Shown here: positions 18,512 to 26,734 of the stretch, in pieces
Position numbering within the stretch: position 1 is the stretch's first letter
Layout of the letters: the number at the start of each line of letters is the position of its first letter
NCBI GenBank assembly: GCA_964495805.1
Contig: CAZBWV010000045.1
Coordinates: 1-42,143, forward strand
DNA length: 42,143 nucleotides
Reading direction: 5' to 3'
From: JALXCH01 sp964495805
Lineage (GTDB): Bacteria > Calditrichota > Calditrichia > RBG-13-44-9
Made by a program: the position numbers and the translations under genes
The notes under the pieces: model-generated
Seen by the model: only the letters and a program-made list of their open reading frames with translations
Told to the model about the DNA's origin: nothing
Database searches by the model: none

Positions 18512-19552
18512 ATGCAAATTTACGATCCCTCTAATTTCATGAGATTTCTTCAAGCGCTGCCCCGGCAGATTACCGAAGCCCCCGATCTTTTACGGGACAT
18601 TGACCTGACTCCGTTACAAACGGAATATCATTCCATTGTCATTTTAGGAATGGGTGGTTCAGCCATTGCTGGCGATTTGCTCTCCGGCTACTTGCGAGAC
18701 GAACTGCCAATCCCCATTTTAGTGAACCGCAATTACAGTTTACCCGCTTATGTGGGTCCACATTCTCTGGTAATCGGATGCAGCTATTCCGGCAACACGG
18801 AGGAAACCCTCCACGGCGTACAGGAGGCGCAGAAACGCGGTGCTTCCATGGTACTGATTTCCTCCGGGGGAAAATTGATGGAATTCGCCCACTCGGAGAA
18901 CCTGCCCCATATCCGCATTCCGGAAGGATATCCGCCCCGCCAGGCATTGGGCTATATGTTTTTCTCCATTTTACACCTATTTGAACAGCTCAAACTTATT
19001 TCGAATAAAGAATCGGAAATCCGCGAAACAGTGGAAATTCTGGAGAACATGAACCACCGTTTCCATCCCGAGGAAACTCACGGTCAGAACTTGCCCAATC
19101 ATATTGCTCAAAAGTTGTTTAACCGGATTCCGCTCATCTACTCCGCCTGCGAAGACCTGTATGCGGTGGGCTTTCGCTGGTGCACCCAGCTTAACGAAAA
19201 CGCCAAAACGCTGGCCTTCCACAACAATTTACCTGAGTTGAACCACAACGAAATCATGGGATGGGAAGCACCACGGAAAATTCTGCAAAATCTCTGTGTG
19301 GTTTTTCTACGCAACAATCGGGAATTATCCCGGAATCTCACCCGGGTAAAGATTACCCGCGACATTCTGCGCAAAATTGACGTACCGATCTTTGAAATCT
19401 TTAGCGAGGGCGAAAGCAGGCTTGCACGAATGTTTTCGCTGATTGATATCGGGGACTGGGTTAGCTACTACCTGGCCAGCATGTACGGTAAAGACCCGCT
19501 GGTCATCGATAACATCAACTACCTGAAAGAACAGTTAAGCCAGATTGAATAA
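18512..19552 (+). CDS. Bifunctional phosphoglucose/phosphomannose isomerase (SIS-domain family)
   Basis: The 346-residue cytosolic enzyme interconverts fructose-6-phosphate with glucose-6- and/or mannose-6-phosphate. It carries tandem SIS folds: LGMGGSAIAGDLLSGYL and CSYSGNTEETL in the first, and a C-terminal region with the family motif ELNHNEIMGW. AGGGGAG before ATG 18512 supports the start. It sits 18 nt before a sugar nucleotidyltransferase, suggesting a shared job in feeding hexose phosphates into nucleotide sugars. I leave the symbol blank because the family is distinct from classical pgi. The dual specificity is a family property not testable here. Confidence 0.87.
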   Translation: MQIYDPSNFMRFLQALPRQITEAPDLLRDIDLTPLQTEYHSIVILGMGGSAIAGDLLSGYLRDELPIPILVNRNYSLPAYVGPHSLVIGCSYSGNTEETLHGVQEAQKRGASMVLISSGGKLMEFAHSENLPHIRIPEGYPPRQALGYMFFSILHLFEQLKLISNKESEIRETVEILENMNHRFHPEETHGQNLPNHIAQKLFNRIPLIYSACEDLYAVGFRWCTQLNENAKTLAFHNNLPELNHNEIMGWEAPRKILQNLCVVFLRNNRELSRNLTRVKITRDILRKIDVPIFEIFSEGESRLARMFSLIDIGDWVSYYLASMYGKDPLVIDNINYLKEQLSQIE

Positions 19553-19570
19553 CGGGAGGAAACAGATACG

Positions 19571-20551
19571 ATGAAAGCCATTATTCCAGTAGCAGGATTC
19601 GGAACTCGCATGCGCCCGCACACTCTGACTCATCCTAAAGTACTGTTGCCCGTTGCCGACAAACCCATGATTGCCCACATTGTGGAAAAACTGATTGACG
19701 ACGGGGTGGATGAACTGATTTTTGTCGTCGGTCATCTGGGTGAACAGGTACAGGAGTTCATTCGTACCCAGTATCAGGTTCCCTCACGGTTTATTCCTCA
19801 AACCGAATTCCTGGGATTGGGACATGCCATTTACACCGCAGGGGATTATTTACAGGACGAGCCACTCATCATCGTTTTAGGCGATACAATTTACGATGTG
19901 GATTTAAAACCGGTGCTGGAGAGTCCCTACAGCACGCTTGGAGTAAAAAAAGTTGCCGACCCACGCCGGTTTGGGGTGGCTGTACTGGATGAAAACGGTT
20001 TCATCACCCGACTGGTGGAAAAACCAAAGGAATTCGTTTCGGACCTGGCCCTGGTCGGTCTTTACTTCTTCCGCAGCGGTGCGCGCTTAAAATCCGCATT
20101 GGAAGAGCTCATCCAGAAGAACATCCGAACCAATAATGAATTTCAACTAACCGATGCCCTGCAATTGATGATTGAACACGGCGAAAAGCTTTCCACCTTT
20201 CCGGTGGAAGGCTGGTACGACTGCGGTAAACCGGAAACCCTGCTGGAGACCAACGGTATCCTGCTCCGGCGAGATTTTTACCGGGCCAGCTACGCCTATC
20301 CCAACACGGTGATTATTCCTCCGGTGTACATTCATCCCGATGCGAAAGTGGAAAATGCTGTAATAGGCCCTAACGTGACGGTTTGGGAAGGGAGCGAAAT
20401 TCGTGATTCGCGAATCCGGGATTCCATCCTCATGAAACATTGCTATGTGGCAGGCGCTGTGCTGGAATATTCGATTTTAGGTGATCACAGCCGGGTGGAA
20501 CGCAAATGGGAACAGTTGAACATAGGCGATTATAGTCAGGAGAGCAAATAA
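19571..20551 (+). CDS. Sugar-phosphate nucleotidyltransferase with left-handed beta-helix tail
   Basis: The 326-residue protein begins with the nucleotidyltransferase signature GFGTRMRPHTLTHPK (residues ~9-23) and a Rossmann-like catalytic domain through ~235, with GDTIYD as the metal/nucleotide site. The last ~70 residues form hexapeptide repeats of the left-handed beta-helix type (IHPDAKVENAVIGPNVTVWEG). The order resembles long RmlA/GlmU-like enzymes from bacteria and archaea. The sugar (glucose- or mannose-1-phosphate) and base cannot be decided. No acetyltransferase active site is obvious. GGGAGG upstream supports ATG 19571. It is co-transcribed with the isomerase (18-nt gap). Confidence 0.87.
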   Translation: MKAIIPVAGFGTRMRPHTLTHPKVLLPVADKPMIAHIVEKLIDDGVDELIFVVGHLGEQVQEFIRTQYQVPSRFIPQTEFLGLGHAIYTAGDYLQDEPLIIVLGDTIYDVDLKPVLESPYSTLGVKKVADPRRFGVAVLDENGFITRLVEKPKEFVSDLALVGLYFFRSGARLKSALEELIQKNIRTNNEFQLTDALQLMIEHGEKLSTFPVEGWYDCGKPETLLETNGILLRRDFYRASYAYPNTVIIPPVYIHPDAKVENAVIGPNVTVWEGSEIRDSRIRDSILMKHCYVAGAVLEYSILGDHSRVERKWEQLNIGDYSQESK

Positions 20552-20562
20552 GATTGTGGAGA

Positions 20563-20582
20563 GCGTTCGTTAAACGAAACGC
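20563..20582 (+). promoter_or_regulatory. Hairpin in the metK leader
   Basis: GCGTTCGTT and AACGAAACGC pair almost fully, with one bulged base, in the 69-nt gap before metK. A short T-rich stretch follows five bases later. It could be a weak terminator of the nucleotidyltransferase transcript or a leader structure of metK. The gap is too short for a known SAM riboswitch and I saw no SAM-riboswitch core. Confidence 0.35.
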
Positions 20583-20620
20583 CCTGGTTTTGATAAAGAA
20601 ATGAAATAGATGGAGACACC

Positions 20621-21760
20621 ATGAGCACATATCTGTTTTCTTCCGAATCGGTCACCGAGGGGCATCCGGATAAGATTGCCGATCAGATTTCCGATGCCAT
20701 TCTGGATGCCATTATCGAAAAGGACGCCTTTGCCCGGGTGGCCTGCGAAACGTTTGTGAGTAACGGATTGGTATTTGTGGGCGGTGAAATCAGCTGCGAA
20801 TGTTACGTGGATATTCCCGGCGTGGTTCGTGAAATGGTGAAGGAAATTGGCTACACCAAACCGGAGTACGGATTCGACTATGAAACCTGTGCGGTCTTGA
20901 CCAACATCAACCAGCAGTCCCCGGACATTGCCATTGGCGTGGATCGCGCCGGTGCCGGTGATCAGGGTATGATGTTTGGCTATGCCACCAACGAAACCGC
21001 CGAGCTGATGCCCATGCCCATTTTGCTGGCGCACAAACTCACCATGCGTCTCAGCGAAACCCGTCGCAAAGGAATTTTACCCTTCCTGCGGCCGGACGGA
21101 AAATCCCAGGTTACCGTGCGGTATGTGGATAACAAACCGGTGAGTGTGGAAAAAGTGGTTATTTCCGCTAACCACGATCCGGATGTGGAGATGAAACACC
21201 TGAAAGAAGCCATTATCGAAGAAGTGATCCACAAAGTGATTCCGGAAAATTTACGCAGCGACAAAATGGAATATTTCATCAATCCTACCGGTCGTTTTGT
21301 GATCGGTGGCCCCAAAGCGGACACGGGTTTGACCGGTCGCAAAATTGTGGTGGACACTTACGGCGGTGCGTACTATCAGGGAGGGGGCTGCTTCAGCGGA
21401 AAAGACCCCACCAAAGTGGACCGTTCGGCGTCGTATTTTGCCCGGTATGTTGCCAAAAACATTGTAAAAGCGGGATTGGCAGAGCGGTGTGGAATTCAGG
21501 TGGCTTATGCCATTGGTGTCGCCGAACCAGTTAGTTTGATGGTGGAAACGTTTGGTACCGGCAAACTACCGGATGAGGAAATCACCCGAACCGTCCGGAA
21601 AATTTTTGACTTTACTCCCGGAGGGATGATTAATCATTTAGAACTTTTAAGACCGATTTACAAAAAGACCGCTGCCTTTGGTCATTTCGGGCGAGAAGAA
21701 AAAGATTTTACCTGGGAGAAAACGGATAAAGTTCGCGAGCTAAGTAAATTTTTGTCCTGA
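20621..21760 (+). CDS. metK: S-adenosylmethionine synthetase
   Basis: MetK makes S-adenosylmethionine from methionine and ATP, releasing phosphate and pyrophosphate. At 379 residues it has the normal length. The N-terminus reads FSSESVTEGHPDKIADQISDA (methionine and ATP site, with the catalytic His of EGHPDK). GAGDQGMMFGYA and the phosphate-loop region GGAYYQGGGCFSGKDPTKVD are also present, and all three family domains are complete. GGAGA lies five bases before the ATG. It is separated from the sugar genes by a hairpin and closed by a large inverted repeat. SAM is a general methyl donor, so the neighbours say little about regulation. Confidence 0.98.
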   Translation: MSTYLFSSESVTEGHPDKIADQISDAILDAIIEKDAFARVACETFVSNGLVFVGGEISCECYVDIPGVVREMVKEIGYTKPEYGFDYETCAVLTNINQQSPDIAIGVDRAGAGDQGMMFGYATNETAELMPMPILLAHKLTMRLSETRRKGILPFLRPDGKSQVTVRYVDNKPVSVEKVVISANHDPDVEMKHLKEAIIEEVIHKVIPENLRSDKMEYFINPTGRFVIGGPKADTGLTGRKIVVDTYGGAYYQGGGCFSGKDPTKVDRSASYFARYVAKNIVKAGLAERCGIQVAYAIGVAEPVSLMVETFGTGKLPDEEITRTVRKIFDFTPGGMINHLELLRPIYKKTAAFGHFGREEKDFTWEKTDKVRELSKFLS

Positions 21761-21768
21761 GGCAATCC

Positions 21769-21867
21769 ACCATTTAAAAACGTCGGGATTCACGGGCACA
21801 AATAAAATGGCCAAACAGTCCAGCCTCTGCGAAGGCTGGCAATACCTCCCGACGTTTTTTAAATGGT
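21769..21867. terminator. Nested inverted repeat, probable bidirectional terminator between metK and the 21896 gene
   Basis: Outer arms of 20-21 nt (21769-21788 and 21847-21867) pair perfectly except for one extra T. Both strands end in a T-run (AAAAA beside the left arm, TTTTTT in the right). Inside is a second perfect hairpin of 7 bp with a 6-nt loop (CCAGCCT/AGGCTGG, 21820-21839). It lies between convergent genes, so it can stop transcripts from both sides. The ~58-nt separation of the outer arms is long for a simple terminator. Confidence 0.6.
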
Positions 21868-21895
21868 TGGATTTTTAGCAGAACTGAATCTGTGC

Positions 21896-22519
21896 TTATT
21901 TACTCTTCCCCACTCCTTCGTCCTTCATACTCTCCAGTTTTTTCAGATCAATTTTATCCAGCGCAGCTTTGATGGTTTTCATATCCACACCATCCCCTTC
22001 TACTTCTACTACAAAACGATTGGCCACCAGCACACTTATCTTGCCAGACTTCGACTCATTGTCCCACTCTTCCATCGCTTTGTTACCTTTGTATTCCATA
22101 GTTCGTTCGTAACCGGTATCCGTTTCCCGGTCGTATTCTGCCATTGCCCAACCGGCCATAGCCATACCGACCATGTTCTTCATGCTTCCCATATCCATAA
22201 TCTGGATATGAATGGTTGCTCCGTCCTTGCCGGAATAGGTTGCTTCCGCCTGTGAGACCTTTACACCCATGGCGCTGGTTTTCGAACCCTCTGCTGAGGA
22301 CCGTTTCATTCCAGGTAACTCCTTGGGGAGCAGCGCTTTCAACGTACGGAAATTCACCGGTTCCACCGGCGAGGCTTTTTGCATCGCTTCGCTGAGTTGT
22401 TGCATGGCTTTGGCCATATCTTCCATATTCATTTCCTGGGGATTTTGCTCTTGCTGCTGTGCCAGAAGCCCCAGCGTCCACACTACACTGATTAACAAAA
22501 CCGAAATAATTCTTCGCAT
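21896..22519 (-). CDS. Met-rich periplasmic protein of unknown function
   Basis: The 207-residue protein has a signal peptide (1-20, ending LLAQ) and a soluble, mostly acidic body, with no lipobox or membrane segment. Methionine is unusually frequent: NMEDMAKAMQQLSEAM near the N-terminus and MDMGSMKNMVGMAMAGWAM in the middle. The pattern ETDTGYERTMEY followed by a beta-strand region ending NRFVVEVEG suggests a compact fold. I do not recognise a named family. AGGAGGA seven bases before the ATG supports the start. The stop faces the metK inverted repeat. A metal-binding role is conceivable because of the Met clusters but is only a guess. Confidence 0.75.
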   Translation of the reverse strand: MRRIISVLLISVVWTLGLLAQQQEQNPQEMNMEDMAKAMQQLSEAMQKASPVEPVNFRTLKALLPKELPGMKRSSAEGSKTSAMGVKVSQAEATYSGKDGATIHIQIMDMGSMKNMVGMAMAGWAMAEYDRETDTGYERTMEYKGNKAMEEWDNESKSGKISVLVANRFVVEVEGDGVDMKTIKAALDKIDLKKLESMKDEGVGKSK

Positions 22520-22710
22520 AAATTGATTCCTCCTGATAAATTATATTTAGCCCATTAATATACGATCATCGTCACAGATTTCCTAACTTAAATATCATGA
22601 CTCAGGATCTCCGAAAATGTCTGCTTACCCGGTCAATCCGTACATTATACCAACACCCGGTTCAAACGTTTCCCAAAGCCCCTCCACTCCCCCTTTCCCT
22701 CTAAATCCTT

Positions 22711-22746
22711 TATATCCCCTATAACCCCTATTCCCCCTATATTCCT
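22711..22746. repeat. Degenerate 9-nt tandem repeat (TATNNCCCC type)
   Basis: Four adjacent 9-nt units read TATATCCCC, TATAACCCC, TATTCCCCC and TATATTCCT. Flanking C-rich sequence may hold more degraded units. Confidence 0.6.
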
Positions 22747-22779
22747 TCTCCTCTCCTTACACCCCTTAACTCCCATTCA

Positions 22780-22800
22780 TTTTACATTTTACATTTTACA
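22780..22800. repeat. Three perfect TTTTACA repeats
   Basis: A 7-nt unit, TTTTACA, is repeated three times without change (22780-22786, 22787-22793, 22794-22800), inside the polypyrimidine region. This is a microsatellite-like tract that could vary in copy number. Confidence 0.75.
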
Positions 22801-22825
22801 TTCCTCATCCCCCTATCCCCCTCCT

Positions 22826-24430
22826 TCATTTCTCCACTTCAATCGGTTCCCATTCGGCAAAGGTTTCGACGTTCACCTTAACCTGCGGATCAGTAACCAA
22901 TGTTTCGTAGGTGTCGTAATACCAACCCATGTACCGGGAATCGCCACCCCCCTGAGTGGTAATCAAAAATCGATTGGAAAGGTGGCCAATATTCATGGCA
23001 CGGTCGCGGGGCGATTCCCGATCGCCACCCTGGGGGTCCATGGGAATCCAGCCGTAGTTGGGCAGATACACTTCCGGCCATCGGTGGAACACATCGTCCA
23101 GAGAGGCATCGTCCCCCCGCACCACATAGCTCCCCACATATCGTGCGGGAATACCCGCTGCGCGACAGAGCGCAATAAAACTGAAGGTGTATTCCGAACA
23201 CGAACCGGTACCGCGTTGTAGCACCACCGGTGCTGTGTTCCAGCCACCTTCCAATTTATATTCCAGTGTTTTCCGCACAAAATCAAAAATCTTGCGCGCC
23301 ATCCAGTACACATTGGTTTCGCTGCCCACCACCTCCCGGGCGGTTTTTTGTATATACGGGTCGTTGATGCGGTACTTACTCCCATCTGCGGTATACCGCT
23401 GTCGGATTTCCTCCGGAATATCGTTTAGCGTTCCGCACTGATCGGGAAAGATAAAATAATCGATGGCATAAATTTCCGCCTCCACCTTCATGATCGACTG
23501 GATTCGTTTTTCCGTGGGAATATTCTGATAGTGGAAAAAAGCGAACTGTTGCTGCCAGCGATCGCGAACAAATTCCGGTTTTTCCGGCTGGTAGGAGAGG
23601 GAAAGAATCTTCTGCTGGGGTAAATCCTGGGGAATGGCAAAATACACCCGCAGGTCCTGAATTTTTCCCACTCCTGTTCCGGTCACCTGGTGCGTGGCGG
23701 TTAATAATGTGTGGCGTCGATGATGCAAGCGATATCGCTCCCCATCCTGACGGACCAGCTTATAAAGTTTATCGGTTTGATAATCCACATTCCAGATATT
23801 TTTCCCGTCCCAGGCCAGGCCAAAAGGATAGGGTCCCGGGGACTCCAGGACAAGAATCACCTCCCCGCTGTGGGGTTCAATCATGTAAATTTCGTTACGG
23901 ATGCGATCGGAACACCACAGATACGTACCATCATAAGTGAGACCCTGGGGATAACGGGAAGGTGCGGGAATGGTAAACACCGCTGTGCCATCACTCAGGT
24001 CAATCCGGTAAATTTTGCGCGTGCGGTAATCGGAAACCCAAAGTGTGGTGCCGTCCCAGGTCAATCCTTGCGGATTTTCCGAGGGCGCGTCGATGGCAAA
24101 CAAGACCGTACCATCTTGAGGATCCACCTTGAAAATCTTCTTTTGAGCTTTATCCACGTTCCACAGGTAATGTCCGTCCCAGGCCAGTCCCATGGGCCAG
24201 AAACCCGGAGAGGGAATTTCTCGAAAAACCGTGCCATCCTGCGGATTCACACATACCAGCCTGTCCGCTTTGTAATCCGCCACCCACAGGTATTTTCCAT
24301 CAAATGTAAGTCCGGTGGAAAATTTGTATGGTGTGGCAAACTCCTGCAGCACCTTGCCAGGGAAGGCCAGCACAGCCGAGAAAAGGACAAAGAGCAGCAA
24401 CGGCAAAACAAGGTAACGTTTCTCCTTCAT
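22826..24430 (-). CDS. Exported beta-propeller plus transglutaminase-like protein
   Basis: The 534-residue protein has a signal peptide (1-22, LLFVLFSAVLAF). Five repeats of ~43 residues follow (about 30-240), each with GLT/AWDG-x-LW and D-x-DG-TV, typical of NHL/SMP-30-like propellers. Then come a linker beta region (240-350) and a transglutaminase-like domain. The Cys lies in GTGSCSEYTFSFIALCRA (near 410), the His in VFHRWPEVYLP and the Asp in WIPMDPQ, so the Cys-His-Asp triad is complete. It should act in the periplasm or at the surface as a protease or cross-linker. GGAGA precedes the ATG. It lies 85 nt after the receiver-DUF4388 gene and may be in the same transcript. Confidence 0.85.
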   Translation of the reverse strand: MKEKRYLVLPLLLFVLFSAVLAFPGKVLQEFATPYKFSTGLTFDGKYLWVADYKADRLVCVNPQDGTVFREIPSPGFWPMGLAWDGHYLWNVDKAQKKIFKVDPQDGTVLFAIDAPSENPQGLTWDGTTLWVSDYRTRKIYRIDLSDGTAVFTIPAPSRYPQGLTYDGTYLWCSDRIRNEIYMIEPHSGEVILVLESPGPYPFGLAWDGKNIWNVDYQTDKLYKLVRQDGERYRLHHRRHTLLTATHQVTGTGVGKIQDLRVYFAIPQDLPQQKILSLSYQPEKPEFVRDRWQQQFAFFHYQNIPTEKRIQSIMKVEAEIYAIDYFIFPDQCGTLNDIPEEIRQRYTADGSKYRINDPYIQKTAREVVGSETNVYWMARKIFDFVRKTLEYKLEGGWNTAPVVLQRGTGSCSEYTFSFIALCRAAGIPARYVGSYVVRGDDASLDDVFHRWPEVYLPNYGWIPMDPQGGDRESPRDRAMNIGHLSNRFLITTQGGGDSRYMGWYYDTYETLVTDPQVKVNVETFAEWEPIEVEK

Positions 24431-24515
24431 GGAAATTTCTCCGTCTTTTTTTGGAATTGGGTAAAGATTGGTAATCGTCCTGTTTGTTCGTTGCAGTCAA
24501 AAAAAAGAGTGTATG

Positions 24516-25250
24516 TTACTGATTTTCTTTGAGATTGGCTTCGTCCATTAATCGGCAGGCTTCCAGCAGCACATTCATGGTTGAACCGGAAATGTTCTTT
24601 TCCACTTGCAGCATTTCGGGTTCGAATCGGAAGATTCCGGTTTTAAACGTGACCAGTTTATTCACTGCCTCTTCCCCCTGTAATGCGCCACAGGCAGCAT
24701 GAATCAGCTCCCCTTTCTGAAATACCAGTACGCCGTTTTCCTGGCTTTCCACCCGCAGGGTTCCACTCCGTTTGTTCAGATTAAGTAGCTGGATGACTTC
24801 CACCAGAGTGAGATCTTCCAGATTCCCTTCGAATCCTTTCACTCTGGGTGTTTTTCCGCTGTCCATTTCCTTTACCCGCCGGGAGCGTTGCAGCAGCGCA
24901 GCGACTTTTTCCAGCAGCACCTGCCGATCCACCGGTTTCTCCAGGTACTCGTCTGCACCGGCGCGAAATCCACGAATTTCCATATCCCGATCCTTCAGGC
25001 TGGTGAGAAAAATGAACGGCACCATGGGAATCCGGGAATTCTCCCGAATCATCCAGCAAAATTCGATGCCGTCCGTTTGGGGCATCATCACGTCAGAAAT
25101 AATCAGATCGGGTTCCAGTTCGTTGGCTTTCTCCAGTCCCACATCTCCGTTTTCCGCGGTAAAAACCTGGTAACCGGCTTTTTCCAGGCTGATTTTTAAC
25201 AATTTTAAAACATGGGGGTTGTCATCGACGATCAGGATTTTATCGGCCAT
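24516..25250 (-). CDS. Response regulator with C-terminal DUF4388 (PATAN-like) domain
   Basis: The 244-residue cytosolic protein has a receiver at 1-125 (acidic pocket D9-D10, phospho-acceptor D53 in IISDVMMPQTDG). A DUF4388 domain follows at ~138-225 (FEGNLEDLTLVEVIQLLNLN, then KRSGTLRV and KGELIHAACG). That domain is common in bacteria rich in two-component systems and is thought to mediate protein interaction; it has no DNA-binding motif. The gene starts 15 nt after gcvPB, as if in the same operon. No kinase is adjacent, so the phosphodonor is unknown. Confidence 0.88.
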   Translation of the reverse strand: MADKILIVDDNPHVLKLLKISLEKAGYQVFTAENGDVGLEKANELEPDLIISDVMMPQTDGIEFCWMIRENSRIPMVPFIFLTSLKDRDMEIRGFRAGADEYLEKPVDRQVLLEKVAALLQRSRRVKEMDSGKTPRVKGFEGNLEDLTLVEVIQLLNLNKRSGTLRVESQENGVLVFQKGELIHAACGALQGEEAVNKLVTFKTGIFRFEPEMLQVEKNISGSTMNVLLEACRLMDEANLKENQ

Positions 25251-25265
25251 GGTTCACGGATGATT

Positions 25266-26717
25266 TTATTTTTGGTAAACGACATTTAGTTCTTTGTTTG
25301 CCCGAAGTTCGTCCACCCGCCGAACCGGAGTCGTCCACGGTGCCTGATGCAATTTCTCAGGATCGCTTCGGGCTTCCGCCACCACCTTTTTCAGCGCTTC
25401 AGCAAAATAATCCAGCATTTCCCGACTCTCAGATTCAGTCGGTTCAATCATCAGCGCTTCGCGAACAATCAGGGGGAAATACACAGTGGGAGCGTGCACC
25501 CCGTAATCCAGCAAACGTTTTGCCACATCCACCGTTTTCACTCCGTATTCTTTCACCAGCGGTGCACCACTCAATACAAATTCGTGCATGGGACGTGTTT
25601 TATAAGGAAGTTCCAGCACACCTTCTAACTTTTTCAGCAAATAATTGGCATTAATGATGGCATTGCGGCTGATTTCTTTCAGCCCTTTATCGCCATGCAT
25701 ACGAATATACACATATCCGCGCACCAGTGCGGCAAAATTTCCGTAAAAGGTCAGCATTCGGCCAATGGAATGGGGAATGTCGTAGTGCCAGTAGTAGCGG
25801 TCGTCCCGTTTTCGGACCACCGGGACAGGCAGGAAGTCCTTCAGCCGGTCGCTCACAGCCACCGGGCCGGACCCGGGACCACCGCCGCCATGAGGCGAGG
25901 CAAACGTTTTGTGAATATTAATATGGAGCACATCAAAACCCAGATCGCCGGGTCGAACAATCCCTAACAGTGCATTCAAATTGGCACCGTCCATGTACAT
26001 CAAACCACCGGCATCCCGAACCAATCGCTCAATCTGGCTTACATTGCGCTCAAAAATCCCCAGCGTGCTGGGATTAGTTAACATTATTCCAGCCACCTGT
26101 TCGTCCAGTTTGGCTTTCAGGTCTTCCAGATCCACCAGACCATTTTCGTCGCTTTTCACTTCCACAGCACGCATTCCGGCAATGGCGACCGAAGCAGGAT
26201 TGGTTCCGTGGGCCGAGTCGGGCACCAGCATTTTTGTGCGATGAGCCTCACCGCGATGCAGGTGGTATTTACGAATCATCATACATCCGGTTAACTCCCC
26301 GTGGGCTCCCGCTGCCGGCTGCAGGGTAATGTCCGCCATTCCGGAAATTTCTTTAAGCATCTCCTGCATCTCGTAAAGCAATTGCAGCGCCCCCTGAATG
26401 GAATCCTCCGGCTGCAGGGGATGCAATCCGGTCAGTTCCGGTAAACCGGCAATGTCCTCGTTAATTTTCGGATTGTATTTCATGGTGCATGAACCAAGCG
26501 GATAAAATCCTTTATCCACATGATGATTCAGCACGGAAATGTTCACAAAATGGCGAATGACTTCATTTTCCCCCACTTCCGGTAATCCGGTACCTTCCGT
26601 TCGTAACAGGTTGGAGGGAATGAGCTCTTCTACCGATTTTTCCTCCACATCACTTTCTGGCAGGTAATTTCGGGGAACACATCCACGATCCAGCTCAAAA
26701 ATCACTTTATTGTACAT
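25266..26717 (-). CDS. gcvPB: Glycine dehydrogenase (aminomethyl-transferring) subunit 2
   Basis: This is the C-terminal half of the split P-protein, which binds pyridoxal phosphate and decarboxylates glycine together with GcvPA. At 483 residues it has the usual size. The PLP lysine lies in HINIHKTFASPHGGGGPG. The substrate-binding motif YPLGSCTMKYNPK is near residues 76-88. GCAGGAG before the ATG supports the start. It is separated from gcvPA by a receiver-GGDEF gene, with spacings of 17 and 13 nt. GcvH is upstream; GcvT and the dihydrolipoyl dehydrogenase are not in the window. Confidence 0.96.
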   Translation of the reverse strand: MYNKVIFELDRGCVPRNYLPESDVEEKSVEELIPSNLLRTEGTGLPEVGENEVIRHFVNISVLNHHVDKGFYPLGSCTMKYNPKINEDIAGLPELTGLHPLQPEDSIQGALQLLYEMQEMLKEISGMADITLQPAAGAHGELTGCMMIRKYHLHRGEAHRTKMLVPDSAHGTNPASVAIAGMRAVEVKSDENGLVDLEDLKAKLDEQVAGIMLTNPSTLGIFERNVSQIERLVRDAGGLMYMDGANLNALLGIVRPGDLGFDVLHINIHKTFASPHGGGGPGSGPVAVSDRLKDFLPVPVVRKRDDRYYWHYDIPHSIGRMLTFYGNFAALVRGYVYIRMHGDKGLKEISRNAIINANYLLKKLEGVLELPYKTRPMHEFVLSGAPLVKEYGVKTVDVAKRLLDYGVHAPTVYFPLIVREALMIEPTESESREMLDYFAEALKKVVAEARSDPEKLHQAPWTTPVRRVDELRANKELNVVYQK

Positions 26718-26734
26718 ACTGTACTCCTGCTCGC

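Larger units (their letters stand above)
22520..22825. other. Intergenic region with long polypyrimidine tract
   Basis: From about 22671 to 22840 the plus strand is nearly all C and T, with runs of four or five C. On the minus strand, which would be the 3' region of the transglutaminase-gene transcript, this is a G-rich purine tract with at least six runs of three or more G. No hairpin terminator or coding frame is visible. The part 22520-22670 contains the likely promoter area of the Met-rich protein gene (a TATAAT lies near 22545, without a clear -35). Confidence 0.65.

Noticed and set aside
20552..20620. A SAM riboswitch before metK
   Set aside because: The gap is only 69 nt and holds one simple hairpin; no SAM-riboswitch core is present.
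22711..22800. A CRISPR array
   Set aside because: The repeat units are 7-9 nt, adjacent and without spacers, and no cas gene is present.
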